35,914 nucleotides of DNA from an uncultured Myxococcales bacterium (GTDB taxonomy: Bacteria; Myxococcota_A; UBA9042; DTJE01). Each line of letters starts with the position of its first letter. Position 1 is the first letter of the stretch. The notes under the pieces were generated by a model that was not told the DNA's origin, ran no database searches, and saw only the letters and a list, made by a program, of their open reading frames with translations. Below are positions 16,618 through 22,794 of this stretch, one piece after another. A program made the translations under genes and the position numbers. The stretch is from the NCBI GenBank assembly GCA_903936705.1, contig CAIZWN010000032.1:1-35914 (forward strand), written 5' to 3'.

Positions 16618-17405
16618 ACGCCTGTTTTTACTGCGGCGTCGATGTAGGTTCATCGTATTCCAAGGCCGTTCTGCTGGACGCGTCTGGAGGGTTTGCTGCC
16701 GGTGCCATTCGCCGGACCGGCCTGGATTTTGCCCGTGTTGCAATGGAGTTGCACCAGGATCTGCTGGTGGCAGTGCCGGATGCGCGGGACAACGTGGCCA
16801 GGACCGTTGCCACCGGCTACGGCCGCGACAACGTGGCATTCGCCACCAGTCGCATTACCGAGGTTTCCTGCCAGGCTGCGGCTTGCTGGCACCTGTTTCA
16901 CCAGGCGCTGACCGCGATCGACGTGGGCGGCCAGGATACAAAGATCATCGTGCTGGGTGAGACCGGCCGTCGAACCGATTTCCGGATGAACCGGCGTTGC
17001 GCCTCGGGCACGGGTGCGTTTCTGGAGGAAATGGCTGCCCGTCTTGACACGACGCCGGATGGTCTGGAGGCGCTGGCCGGGAGGGGGCGTGATGCCGTGC
17101 CTTTGTCGTCGTTTTGCACGGTATTCGCCAAGGGCGAATTGTTGTCGTTGATCCGTGCCGGACGCCCGGTCGAGGACATCGCGCTAGGTGTCTACGACGC
17201 GGTGGTTCGCAGGGTCGTGGAAATGGCGTCGTTGCAATCGGGAACCATCGTGCTGACGGGTGGCGCCGCGCGACCCGGTGGCGTTCTGGTTGGTCGCTTC
17301 GAGGCCGCTCTGGGACGTCAGGTGCTGGTGCCCGACCGACCCCAATTGACGGTCGCTTTGGGGGCGGCGTTGCTGGCGATGCGGGAAGGGGAGGGCGTGC
17401 CATGA
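16614..17405 (+). CDS. ATP-dependent activator of 2-hydroxyacyl-CoA dehydratase (HgdC/FldI/YjiL family)
   Basis: A 263-residue ASKHA-fold ATPase that donates one electron to the partner dehydratase on ATP hydrolysis. It contains the phosphate-1 loop GVDVGSSYSKAV, DVGGQDTK, and the two conserved Cys that bind the shared [4Fe-4S] cluster between two monomers (NRRCASGTGAF and SSFCTVFAKGE). The adenosine motif is LTGGAARPGG. GTG 16614 forms GTGA with the dehydratase stop and has GGAGG 7 nt upstream. The stop overlaps the synthetase start (ATGA). Tight coupling with the dehydratase gene indicates they work as a pair. Activators of benzoyl-CoA reductase are related, so that family remains an alternative. 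Confidence 0.92.
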   Translation: MNACFYCGVDVGSSYSKAVLLDASGGFAAGAIRRTGLDFARVAMELHQDLLVAVPDARDNVARTVATGYGRDNVAFATSRITEVSCQAAACWHLFHQALTAIDVGGQDTKIIVLGETGRRTDFRMNRRCASGTGAFLEEMAARLDTTPDGLEALAGRGRDAVPLSSFCTVFAKGELLSLIRAGRPVEDIALGVYDAVVRRVVEMASLQSGTIVLTGGAARPGGVLVGRFEAALGRQVLVPDRPQLTVALGAALLAMREGEGVP

Positions 17406-19558
17406 GTTTCGCCGGGGCTTTGCGCCAAGGTGCGACGTTGGCGGTCGAAGGTCAGCCTCCTGCCGGCGACCTGTCCTTCCTGTTCAGGCCACGTGGCGTA
17501 GCGGTGCTGGGCGCATCGTCAAGGGAACTCAGCATCGGTTATCGCGTCGTTCGAAACCTGCTTGATGCCGGGTTCACGGGCGGGATCTACCCCGTGCATC
17601 CTACCGAGCGAGAGGTGTGTGGGCTGCCGGCATTTCATTCCATCAGCGATGTTCCGGGGCCAATCGACCTTGTAAACGTGGCTCTGCGCGCCGACCGGGT
17701 GCCCGAGGCTTTGGATGCGTGCGGGCTGGCCGGTGTCCGGGCGGCGATCATACATTCGGCCGGGTTCGCCGAGGTCGGCCCGCAGGGGGCTGTCCTGGAA
17801 TCACAGGCGCTGGAGACCGCGCGCCGGCATGGGATGCGGCTGCTTGGCCCGAATGCGCAGGGCCTGATGAACAGCGACCCCGACGTGCGGCTGTACGCGT
17901 CGTTCACGTTCACGCCGCTGGTGCCCGGCCCGGTGACGATCCTGGCCCACAGCGGGGGCGTGGCCGAGCTTTTGAACCTGCATCTGCGTCGGGCGGGCGT
18001 AGGGATTCGCTGGTACGCCAGTCCTGGGAATTCGTGTGACGTGGATCTGTCTGAACTGCTGGCCGCTGCAGCCACCGACGAAGGGACGCGCGTCATTCTG
18101 ATGTACATCGAGTCGGTGCGCGACATGCCAGCCTTCGCTGACGCGGCGTTGCGCGCTGGCCGCGACAAGGCGCTGCTGGTCCTGAAGGCCGGCCGCACAC
18201 CCGACGGCGCTCGCGCTGTGACTTCGCATACCGGTGCGCTGGCTTCGGGGGATGTACCTTTCGACGCAATCCTGAACAGGGCCGGAGCCCTGCGGATGCC
18301 TACGTTGCGGGAGGCTGTTGCAGCGGCGACCGCCATCGCACGGCAGCCTCTTCCTCGTGGCAGGCGGACGGCGTTGGTTTGCAATGCTGGCGGGCCCGGC
18401 ATCGCGGCGCTTGACGATGCCTGCCTGAGCGGGCTGGAGTGCGCCACTTTGACCGACGCTACGCGGGCTTCTTTGCGTGATTCGCAGTCGCCTTTTGCCA
18501 CCATCGGTGCCCTGGTCGACCTTGCGGCCACTGCCGGTCCGCTCGAGTTCAGATCGGCGCTGAATACCCTTCTTGCCGCGGATGAAGTTGACGGCCTGGT
18601 CCTGTCCATGGTTACACCGTTCTTCGTGGACTGCGATGCAGTGGCAGATGCCGTGGCCCTGGCCGCTGCCACGTCGGACAAGCCGGTCGTTGTGAACGTG
18701 ATCACGGATGGCCGTTGGTCCGGTGTGGAGGATCGCCTGCGGTCTTCCGGCCTGCCGGTGTTCGAGTTCCCGGAGGACGCCTCGCGTGCCATGGCGGCGT
18801 TGACCAGAGTTGCCGAGATGCGAACTCGCTTGCCGGTTTCACCTCCATGGGAACGGCTGGACCGGTCGCGTCTTGAGGCTGTCCTGCGGGCATCCCGGAT
18901 CAATTCCGATGGCTGGCTTTCACAGGGCGACGCTTACGCGATGCTTGCTGCCGCCGGGATTCCATCTGCGCCAATCGTTGTGTTGCGGGACGATGCGCAG
19001 CTTTCAGCCTTTGTCGAAACCGTCGCGCGACAACTTGGTTTTCCGGTGGTCGTGAAGGCTGACATGCCCGGCCTTGTGCACAAGTTGGCTGCCGGAGCGG
19101 TGCTGCTGAATATCGCTGACCGGGCATCCCTGGTTGCCGCAGTGACCGCCTTGCGTTCCCGTTTCGGCGAGGCGCACATGTACGCACAGCGCCAGGTTGA
19201 TGGCGGCATCGAGGCGATCCTTGGAGTCGTTGCGCAGTATCCGGGCTTGCCGCTGGTGATGGCCGGCCAGGGCGGCACGAACGTCGAAAAACGCGGGAGC
19301 GTCGCTTTCGCCTTGGCCCCGCTGGACGATGTTGCTGCGCTGCGATTGATTGCCGGATCGCGATGTCCGGCTTTCGATGACACGGCATGGGACTGCGAAA
19401 TCCAGGGTGAAGGGGCTCAGTTGGCAGATGCCCTCGTGCGCCTGTCGCTGCTGGCGGTCATCTTGCCGACGGTACGGGAGATCGACATCAACCCGCTGAC
19501 GGTCCTGCCTTCAGGCGGCGGCTGCATCGCACTGGACTGCCGCATGCGTGTGTCCTGA
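17402..19558 (+). CDS. ADP-forming acyl-CoA synthetase (fused alpha-beta subunits)
   Basis: A 718-residue NDP-forming acyl-CoA synthetase: a CoA-binding Rossmann domain (FLFRPRGVAVLGAS, about 25-150), ligase-CoA/succinyl-CoA-synthetase-like domains with the phospho-His motif TSHTGALASGD, and a C-terminal ATP-grasp domain (VVVKADMPGLVHKLAAGAV to INPLTVLPSGG, about 510-710). It interconverts acid, CoA and ATP with acyl-CoA, ADP and phosphate, through a phosphohistidine. The ATG overlaps the activator stop. In this operon the simplest role is to make the 2-hydroxyacyl-CoA substrate of the dehydratase. In other organisms these enzymes often run in the ATP-forming direction, so the direction is an inference. 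Confidence 0.88.
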   Translation: MSFAGALRQGATLAVEGQPPAGDLSFLFRPRGVAVLGASSRELSIGYRVVRNLLDAGFTGGIYPVHPTEREVCGLPAFHSISDVPGPIDLVNVALRADRVPEALDACGLAGVRAAIIHSAGFAEVGPQGAVLESQALETARRHGMRLLGPNAQGLMNSDPDVRLYASFTFTPLVPGPVTILAHSGGVAELLNLHLRRAGVGIRWYASPGNSCDVDLSELLAAAATDEGTRVILMYIESVRDMPAFADAALRAGRDKALLVLKAGRTPDGARAVTSHTGALASGDVPFDAILNRAGALRMPTLREAVAAATAIARQPLPRGRRTALVCNAGGPGIAALDDACLSGLECATLTDATRASLRDSQSPFATIGALVDLAATAGPLEFRSALNTLLAADEVDGLVLSMVTPFFVDCDAVADAVALAAATSDKPVVVNVITDGRWSGVEDRLRSSGLPVFEFPEDASRAMAALTRVAEMRTRLPVSPPWERLDRSRLEAVLRASRINSDGWLSQGDAYAMLAAAGIPSAPIVVLRDDAQLSAFVETVARQLGFPVVVKADMPGLVHKLAAGAVLLNIADRASLVAAVTALRSRFGEAHMYAQRQVDGGIEAILGVVAQYPGLPLVMAGQGGTNVEKRGSVAFALAPLDDVAALRLIAGSRCPAFDDTAWDCEIQGEGAQLADALVRLSLLAVILPTVREIDINPLTVLPSGGGCIALDCRMRVS

Positions 19559-19592
19559 ACACGCTTGATGGACATTCCAGCACGCTGGTATT

Positions 19593-20006
19593 TCAGACAG
19601 CCACCGGCGTGGTCTTCAAAACCAGGCAGCCAACCCGCACGATCCGTCGGAAGTGGTCGTCGTACGTGAGGACCGTTGCCCCCTCCCGGACGGCCATGGC
19701 GGCGACCCACAAATCGTTCGTCGGCACAGGCGTGCCTGCACGACGCAGGTCGGCGAACAGTTCTGCATATGTGTCGGCAGTCTCGTGGTCAACGTTGACC
19801 ACCCTTACAGCCGGGTTGGACAGAAACTGGATCAGGCCTGCTTCGTTTTCTTCCGTACGCGAACCCAGTTGGAACCCTGCGTGGAGTTCGCCCAGGACGA
19901 TCACAGGAACCAGGACGGACCTGGCGCGGGTTATGGCCTGGACAGCCTCGGGGCTGCCACGCCGGAAGTTGGTATAGGCAGAGGTGTCCAGGCATATCCT
20001 GGTCAT
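19593..20006 (-). CDS. vapC: VapC-family PIN-domain ribonuclease toxin
   Basis: A 137-residue PIN-domain protein. The four acidic active-site residues are in ICLDTSAY, VLGELHAGF, TNDLWVAAMA and LTYDDHF. VapC toxins cut RNA, commonly tRNA or rRNA, and are held in check by their antitoxin. The ATG at 20006 overlaps the antitoxin stop (ATGA), a standard vapBC layout. It converges on the acyl-CoA synthetase gene with 34 nt between the stops. It has no evident tie to the polyketide genes and was probably acquired as a small mobile module. Confidence 0.92.
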   Translation of the reverse strand: MTRICLDTSAYTNFRRGSPEAVQAITRARSVLVPVIVLGELHAGFQLGSRTEENEAGLIQFLSNPAVRVVNVDHETADTYAELFADLRRAGTPVPTNDLWVAAMAVREGATVLTYDDHFRRIVRVGCLVLKTTPVAV

Positions 20007-20254
20007 CGCCACATCTCCGCATCGACAACTTCGAAGGCTTTGGTTGCCTGCTCGAACTCTGCGAGATCTGCGGGCGACCAGGTGCCGGCAAGATGCCCAA
20101 GCCCGTTGTCGAAAAAGGCGCGTCGAGCGATCCCGGTCGCCTGGCTCAACAAATCGATGACCGTCTGGTTCAGCGATAGTCCCCTTTCGCGCTGTTCCTG
20201 CTGCAGTTGGCGCGCAAGTTCCTCTGGCACATTCCGAACCGTCAAATGTCGCAT
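20003..20254 (-). CDS. vapB: VapB-family antitoxin with Arc/FitA-type ribbon-helix-helix
   Basis: An 83-residue protein starting at ATG 20254 with GGAG 5 nt upstream. The N-terminus (RHLTVRNVPEELARQLQQ, then GLSLNQTVIDLLSQATG) is a ribbon-helix-helix DNA-binding fold of the FitA/Arc type. The acidic, Trp-containing C-terminus (FEQATKAFEVVDAEMWR) would wrap the toxin. It should bind the toxin and repress its own promoter; a direct repeat straddling the promoter is a candidate binding site. Confidence 0.88.
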   Translation of the reverse strand: MRHLTVRNVPEELARQLQQEQRERGLSLNQTVIDLLSQATGIARRAFFDNGLGHLAGTWSPADLAEFEQATKAFEVVDAEMWR

Positions 20255-20277
20255 GCCGACTCCGTGTATTCACATGG

Positions 20278-20307
20278 TGCATTCTATCAATGCTGAGTGA
20301 TGCATTC
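20278..20307. repeat. Direct repeat overlapping the vapBC promoter (candidate operator)
   Basis: TGCATTC occurs at 20278-20284 and again at 20301-20307, 23 bp apart, about two helical turns. The copies touch the -10 and -35 boxes. Ribbon-helix-helix antitoxins bind such repeated half-sites as paired dimers, so this may be the autoregulatory operator. Confidence 0.4.
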
Positions 20308-20309
20308 AA
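20281..20309 (-). promoter_or_regulatory. Promoter of vapBC
   Basis: On the minus strand TTGAAT (20304-20309) and TAGAAT (20281-20286) are separated by exactly 17 nt. Transcription would begin near 20274, 20 nt before the antitoxin ATG. This is one of the best promoter matches in the window. Confidence 0.65.
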
Positions 20310-20345
20310 CTGATCCTCATGAGCCAGTCCCTGCATGGAATATCG

Positions 20346-20368
20346 CCGAAAGCGACGTGTCGTTTCGG
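20346..20368. repeat. Near-perfect palindrome between vapBC and acpS
   Basis: A 23-bp palindrome with arms CCGAAA/TTTCGG and inner CGAC/GTCG, spoiled only by one bulged base. It is not followed by a T run on either strand, so it is more likely a regulator site than a terminator. It lies about 73-96 bp upstream of the acpS -35 box. Confidence 0.35.
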
Positions 20369-20441
20369 ACCGCGTTGAATCTCTGTCATCCCAACCGTCA
20401 TGTCATGTGCCCGTCTGCGCCCGGCGCCAAAGCCGGTCGTC

Positions 20442-20470
20442 TTGACGCCCACTGTCCTGTCTGATAGTTT
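20442..20470 (+). promoter_or_regulatory. Candidate promoter of the acpS-ACP operon
   Basis: TTGACG (20442-20447) and TAGTTT (20465-20470) have a 17-nt spacer. The transcript would start near 20477, about 43 nt before the acpS ATG. Confidence 0.5.
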
Positions 20471-20519
20471 TTCCGGCGCCATTGCAGGCGTTTGCCAGCC
20501 TTTATACGGCGGTTTTTCG

Positions 20520-20912
20520 ATGGTCCGCGGGGTCGGAACCGACATCGTGGTGATTGAGGACCTCAGGCTGCGGATGGAACGCTCGCCGGGGCTGGAGCAG
20601 AAGGTCTTCGACCCCGGTGAATCGGCGTATTGCCGTTCGATGGCCAGGCCATTCCAGCACTTCGCGGCGCGGTTCGCGGCGAAGGAGGCTGTAATGAAGG
20701 CGTTGGGGACGGGCTGGGGCGCGGGAGTGGACTTCGCGGATATCGTGGTGGTCCGTGGGGCGGAAGGCGCGCCGACCGTTGAATTGAAGGGCGAGGCCGC
20801 CCGGCGGGTGCTCGCGGCCAGTGGGCGGGTGCACGTGTCCCTGTCGCATGCCGGCGAACATGCCGTTGCATTTGCGGTTTTCGAGGCCCAGGAGGAGTTG
20901 CATCATGGCTGA
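20520..20912 (+). CDS. acpS: AcpS-family 4'-phosphopantetheinyl transferase
   Basis: A 130-residue AcpS-type enzyme that moves the phosphopantetheine arm of CoA onto a Ser of an ACP. The Mg-binding Asp8 is in GVGTDIVVIEDL, and Glu56 is in RFAAKEAVMKALGTG, both in the usual AcpS arrangement. The C-terminal SLSHAGEHAVAFAV is typical. ATG 20520 fits the normal AcpS length; the ribosome site is weak. Its last codons overlap the ACP gene, so it is very likely the dedicated activator of the cluster's ACPs (20905 and 27799), like the transferases of other aryl polyene clusters. It may also be the cell's only AcpS; that cannot be judged here. Confidence 0.9.
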   Translation: MVRGVGTDIVVIEDLRLRMERSPGLEQKVFDPGESAYCRSMARPFQHFAARFAAKEAVMKALGTGWGAGVDFADIVVVRGAEGAPTVELKGEAARRVLAASGRVHVSLSHAGEHAVAFAVFEAQEELHHG

Positions 20913-21177
20913 TATCCCCGCGGACCTGAACGGCGAGATCAAGCGAGTGATTGTCGAGGCGCTGAACCTGGATACCCCTCCGGAGGATATCTTGGACGAC
21001 GCTCCGCTGTTCGGCGAGGGTCTTGGTTTGGATTCGATTGACGCACTGGAGATCGCGATGGTGCTGGAGAAGCGCTTTGCAATCAAGGTGCAGCCGGACA
21101 AGGAAACCAAGAAGTACTTTTTCTCGATTGCGACCCTGGCCGACCTGGTCCGCCAGCGACTGGCCGGCGTGTCCTGA
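20905..21177 (+). CDS. Acyl carrier protein
   Basis: A 90-residue ACP. The phosphopantetheine attachment Ser is Ser44 in GLGLDSIDALEIA, followed by a basic VLEKRFAIKV helix and an unusual KETKKYFFS insertion before helix IV. ATG 20905 has GGAGGAG at ideal spacing and overlaps the acpS stop by 8 nt. Aryl polyene clusters carry two ACPs (ApeE and ApeF); the second is encoded at 27799-28107. It should carry the growing polyene or the starter unit. Confidence 0.95.
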   Translation: MADIPADLNGEIKRVIVEALNLDTPPEDILDDAPLFGEGLGLDSIDALEIAMVLEKRFAIKVQPDKETKKYFFSIATLADLVRQRLAGVS

Positions 21178-21206
21178 CCGTCCGGGCCCCGCGCCGAGGG
21201 AGGCCC

Positions 21207-21920
21207 ATGTCAGAAAACCCCGATGAAACAGACCTGGCCGTTGTTCCGGTGGCGCCGGTGCAATCACCGCAGGTTGGCCAGGCTGCTCCAGGCTTCGCAC
21301 GGCGGTTGGTTGGTATTTTCGCCGGGTTGCTGCTGGTGGTCTACCCGTTGGTGGTGTATCTCGCCCTGACGCGCCTTGGTGCGCGGGCCACGGCCGCGCT
21401 GGTCCTTCTTGCCCTGTTGCTGTGGGGATTGCGTGCGCGGCTGTTGGTGAAGCAGGGCTTTCGCACTCTTCTGGTGCAGGTTGGCGGGATCGCGGTGCTG
21501 TCGATCCTGACGTTGGCGTCAGGTTATCCGGCGTTTCTTCAACAGATGCCCGTCCTGGTCAGCGTGTTTCTTCTGGTGACGTTCCTGTCCAGCCTGGTGC
21601 GTCCGCCGCCGATGGTCGAGCGGTACGCTCGCCTGGTGACGCCTGACTTGTCGGACGCTGAGGTTCGCCACTGTCTGGTCGTGACGTGGGCCTGGGTTTT
21701 GTTCCTTGTTGCCAATGCTGCCACGGCCGAGGCGCTGGTGATTTGGGGTACCCCCGAGCAGTGGGCCATCTTTGCTGGCGGGATTTCATACGGGCTGATG
21801 GGCCTGATGTTTGCCGTAGAATACGTTGTTCGCAAGGCACGTTTTGGCCGGTTCGGTAACGGGCCGCTGGATCGAGTGCTGGCCGAGTTGCTGCGCGGCG
21901 ATTCCCAGGGGAACCCATGA
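21207..21920 (+). CDS. COG4648-like membrane protein of aryl polyene clusters (ApeG-like)
   Basis: An integral membrane protein of 237 residues with about six predicted helices, grouped near residues 34-55, 62-75, 90-105, 114-128, 160-178 and 186-205. The first 30 residues are cytoplasmic-like and Pro/Gln-rich. ATG 21207 has GGGAGG 3-4 nt upstream. Its place between an ACP and a PlsC-type acyltransferase matches a conserved small membrane protein of aryl polyene clusters with no known biochemical function. The identification rests on context and topology. Confidence 0.7.
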   Translation: MSENPDETDLAVVPVAPVQSPQVGQAAPGFARRLVGIFAGLLLVVYPLVVYLALTRLGARATAALVLLALLLWGLRARLLVKQGFRTLLVQVGGIAVLSILTLASGYPAFLQQMPVLVSVFLLVTFLSSLVRPPPMVERYARLVTPDLSDAEVRHCLVVTWAWVLFLVANAATAEALVIWGTPEQWAIFAGGISYGLMGLMFAVEYVVRKARFGRFGNGPLDRVLAELLRGDSQGNP

Positions 21921-22753
21921 ACAGTCGCGGTCGTCGCATGCGCGGCGTCTTTCACACCCTGGTGTTCTACTCGCTGTGGGTGGTGGTTGGAGTCGCTTTC
22001 ACGCTTGTCTTCTTCCCGCCGCTGTACCTGTTGTCGCGTCTTGTGCCAGGGGCGGTGCGTCCGTTTCGCGTGTTCACGCGGCACTTCTACGGGGTGATCA
22101 TCCGGGCGCTGGAAGTTACCGGTGCCATTCGCCTTGGAGAAATGAAGGGTGTCGAACGGCTGCATCGAGGTGGAGCCGCGGTGGTGGTCGCAAACCATCG
22201 AACTCTTCTTGATGTGCTGATTTTGATGTGGCAACTGCCCCATGCATCGTGCCTGCTGAAACCGCTGAAAAAGGCGCCCGATGGCCAGTCGCGCAATACC
22301 ATGCCCGACTTCTGGAAGCCGTTCATAATGGCCCCGTTCTCATTGCTGGGCTATGTCCCGATGCCTCCGTCCTGGAACGACAGGGATGCTTTGAAGCAGA
22401 CGTTTGATCGGTGCATCGCCCTGTTGCGAGCAGGTCGGCCAGTAGTCATCTTCCCCGAAGGTACGCGTTCACCCGATGGACGCCTTCTGCCATTTCGTGA
22501 TTTCCCGTTCCATCTGGCCAAAGCAGCCGGGGTGCCGCTGGTGCCGGTGCTGATCCACACCGACACTCGCTTCATGCCGCAGGGTACTGTTGGCATTGAT
22601 GCGGCGCGGCGTTGCACATACCGACTGATGGTTCTTCCGGACATCCTTCTGGGTCCGCGCTTGCGATCGGCTGATCTGCTTGTCGAGGCTCGCATGCGAA
22701 TCCAGAAGGCCGTCGGCGAGTATGACCTGGAATACGGCTACCTGGACGAATGA
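21917..22753 (+). CDS. PlsC-type 1-acyl-glycerol-3-phosphate acyltransferase-like enzyme (ApeD-like)
   Basis: A 278-residue acyltransferase with one N-terminal membrane helix (about 13-40). It has the HX4D catalytic motif NHRTLLD near residue 93, and the glycerol-phosphate-binding FPEGTRSPDG block near 175. ATG 21917 overlaps the previous stop (ATGA). Such enzymes move an acyl group from acyl-ACP or acyl-CoA to a glycerol-type acceptor. In aryl polyene clusters one lipid acyltransferase of this kind and one of the LpxL type are thought to build the membrane anchor to which the polyene is attached. The acceptor here is not known. Confidence 0.85.
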   Translation: MNSRGRRMRGVFHTLVFYSLWVVVGVAFTLVFFPPLYLLSRLVPGAVRPFRVFTRHFYGVIIRALEVTGAIRLGEMKGVERLHRGGAAVVVANHRTLLDVLILMWQLPHASCLLKPLKKAPDGQSRNTMPDFWKPFIMAPFSLLGYVPMPPSWNDRDALKQTFDRCIALLRAGRPVVIFPEGTRSPDGRLLPFRDFPFHLAKAAGVPLVPVLIHTDTRFMPQGTVGIDAARRCTYRLMVLPDILLGPRLRSADLLVEARMRIQKAVGEYDLEYGYLDE

Positions 22754-22794
22754 TTTCAGGGTCATTCACGTTGCAAACCACCGGCGGCGGGCGG

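Noticed and set aside
15388-17405. Benzoyl-CoA reductase
   Set aside because: The D-component and activator families are shared, but the four-subunit set and the usual neighbouring aromatic degradation genes are absent. It remains a remote option.
20306-20545. Minus-strand small gene between vapB and acpS
   Set aside because: No ribosome site or family pattern, and it covers the acpS promoter, the acpS start and a palindrome.
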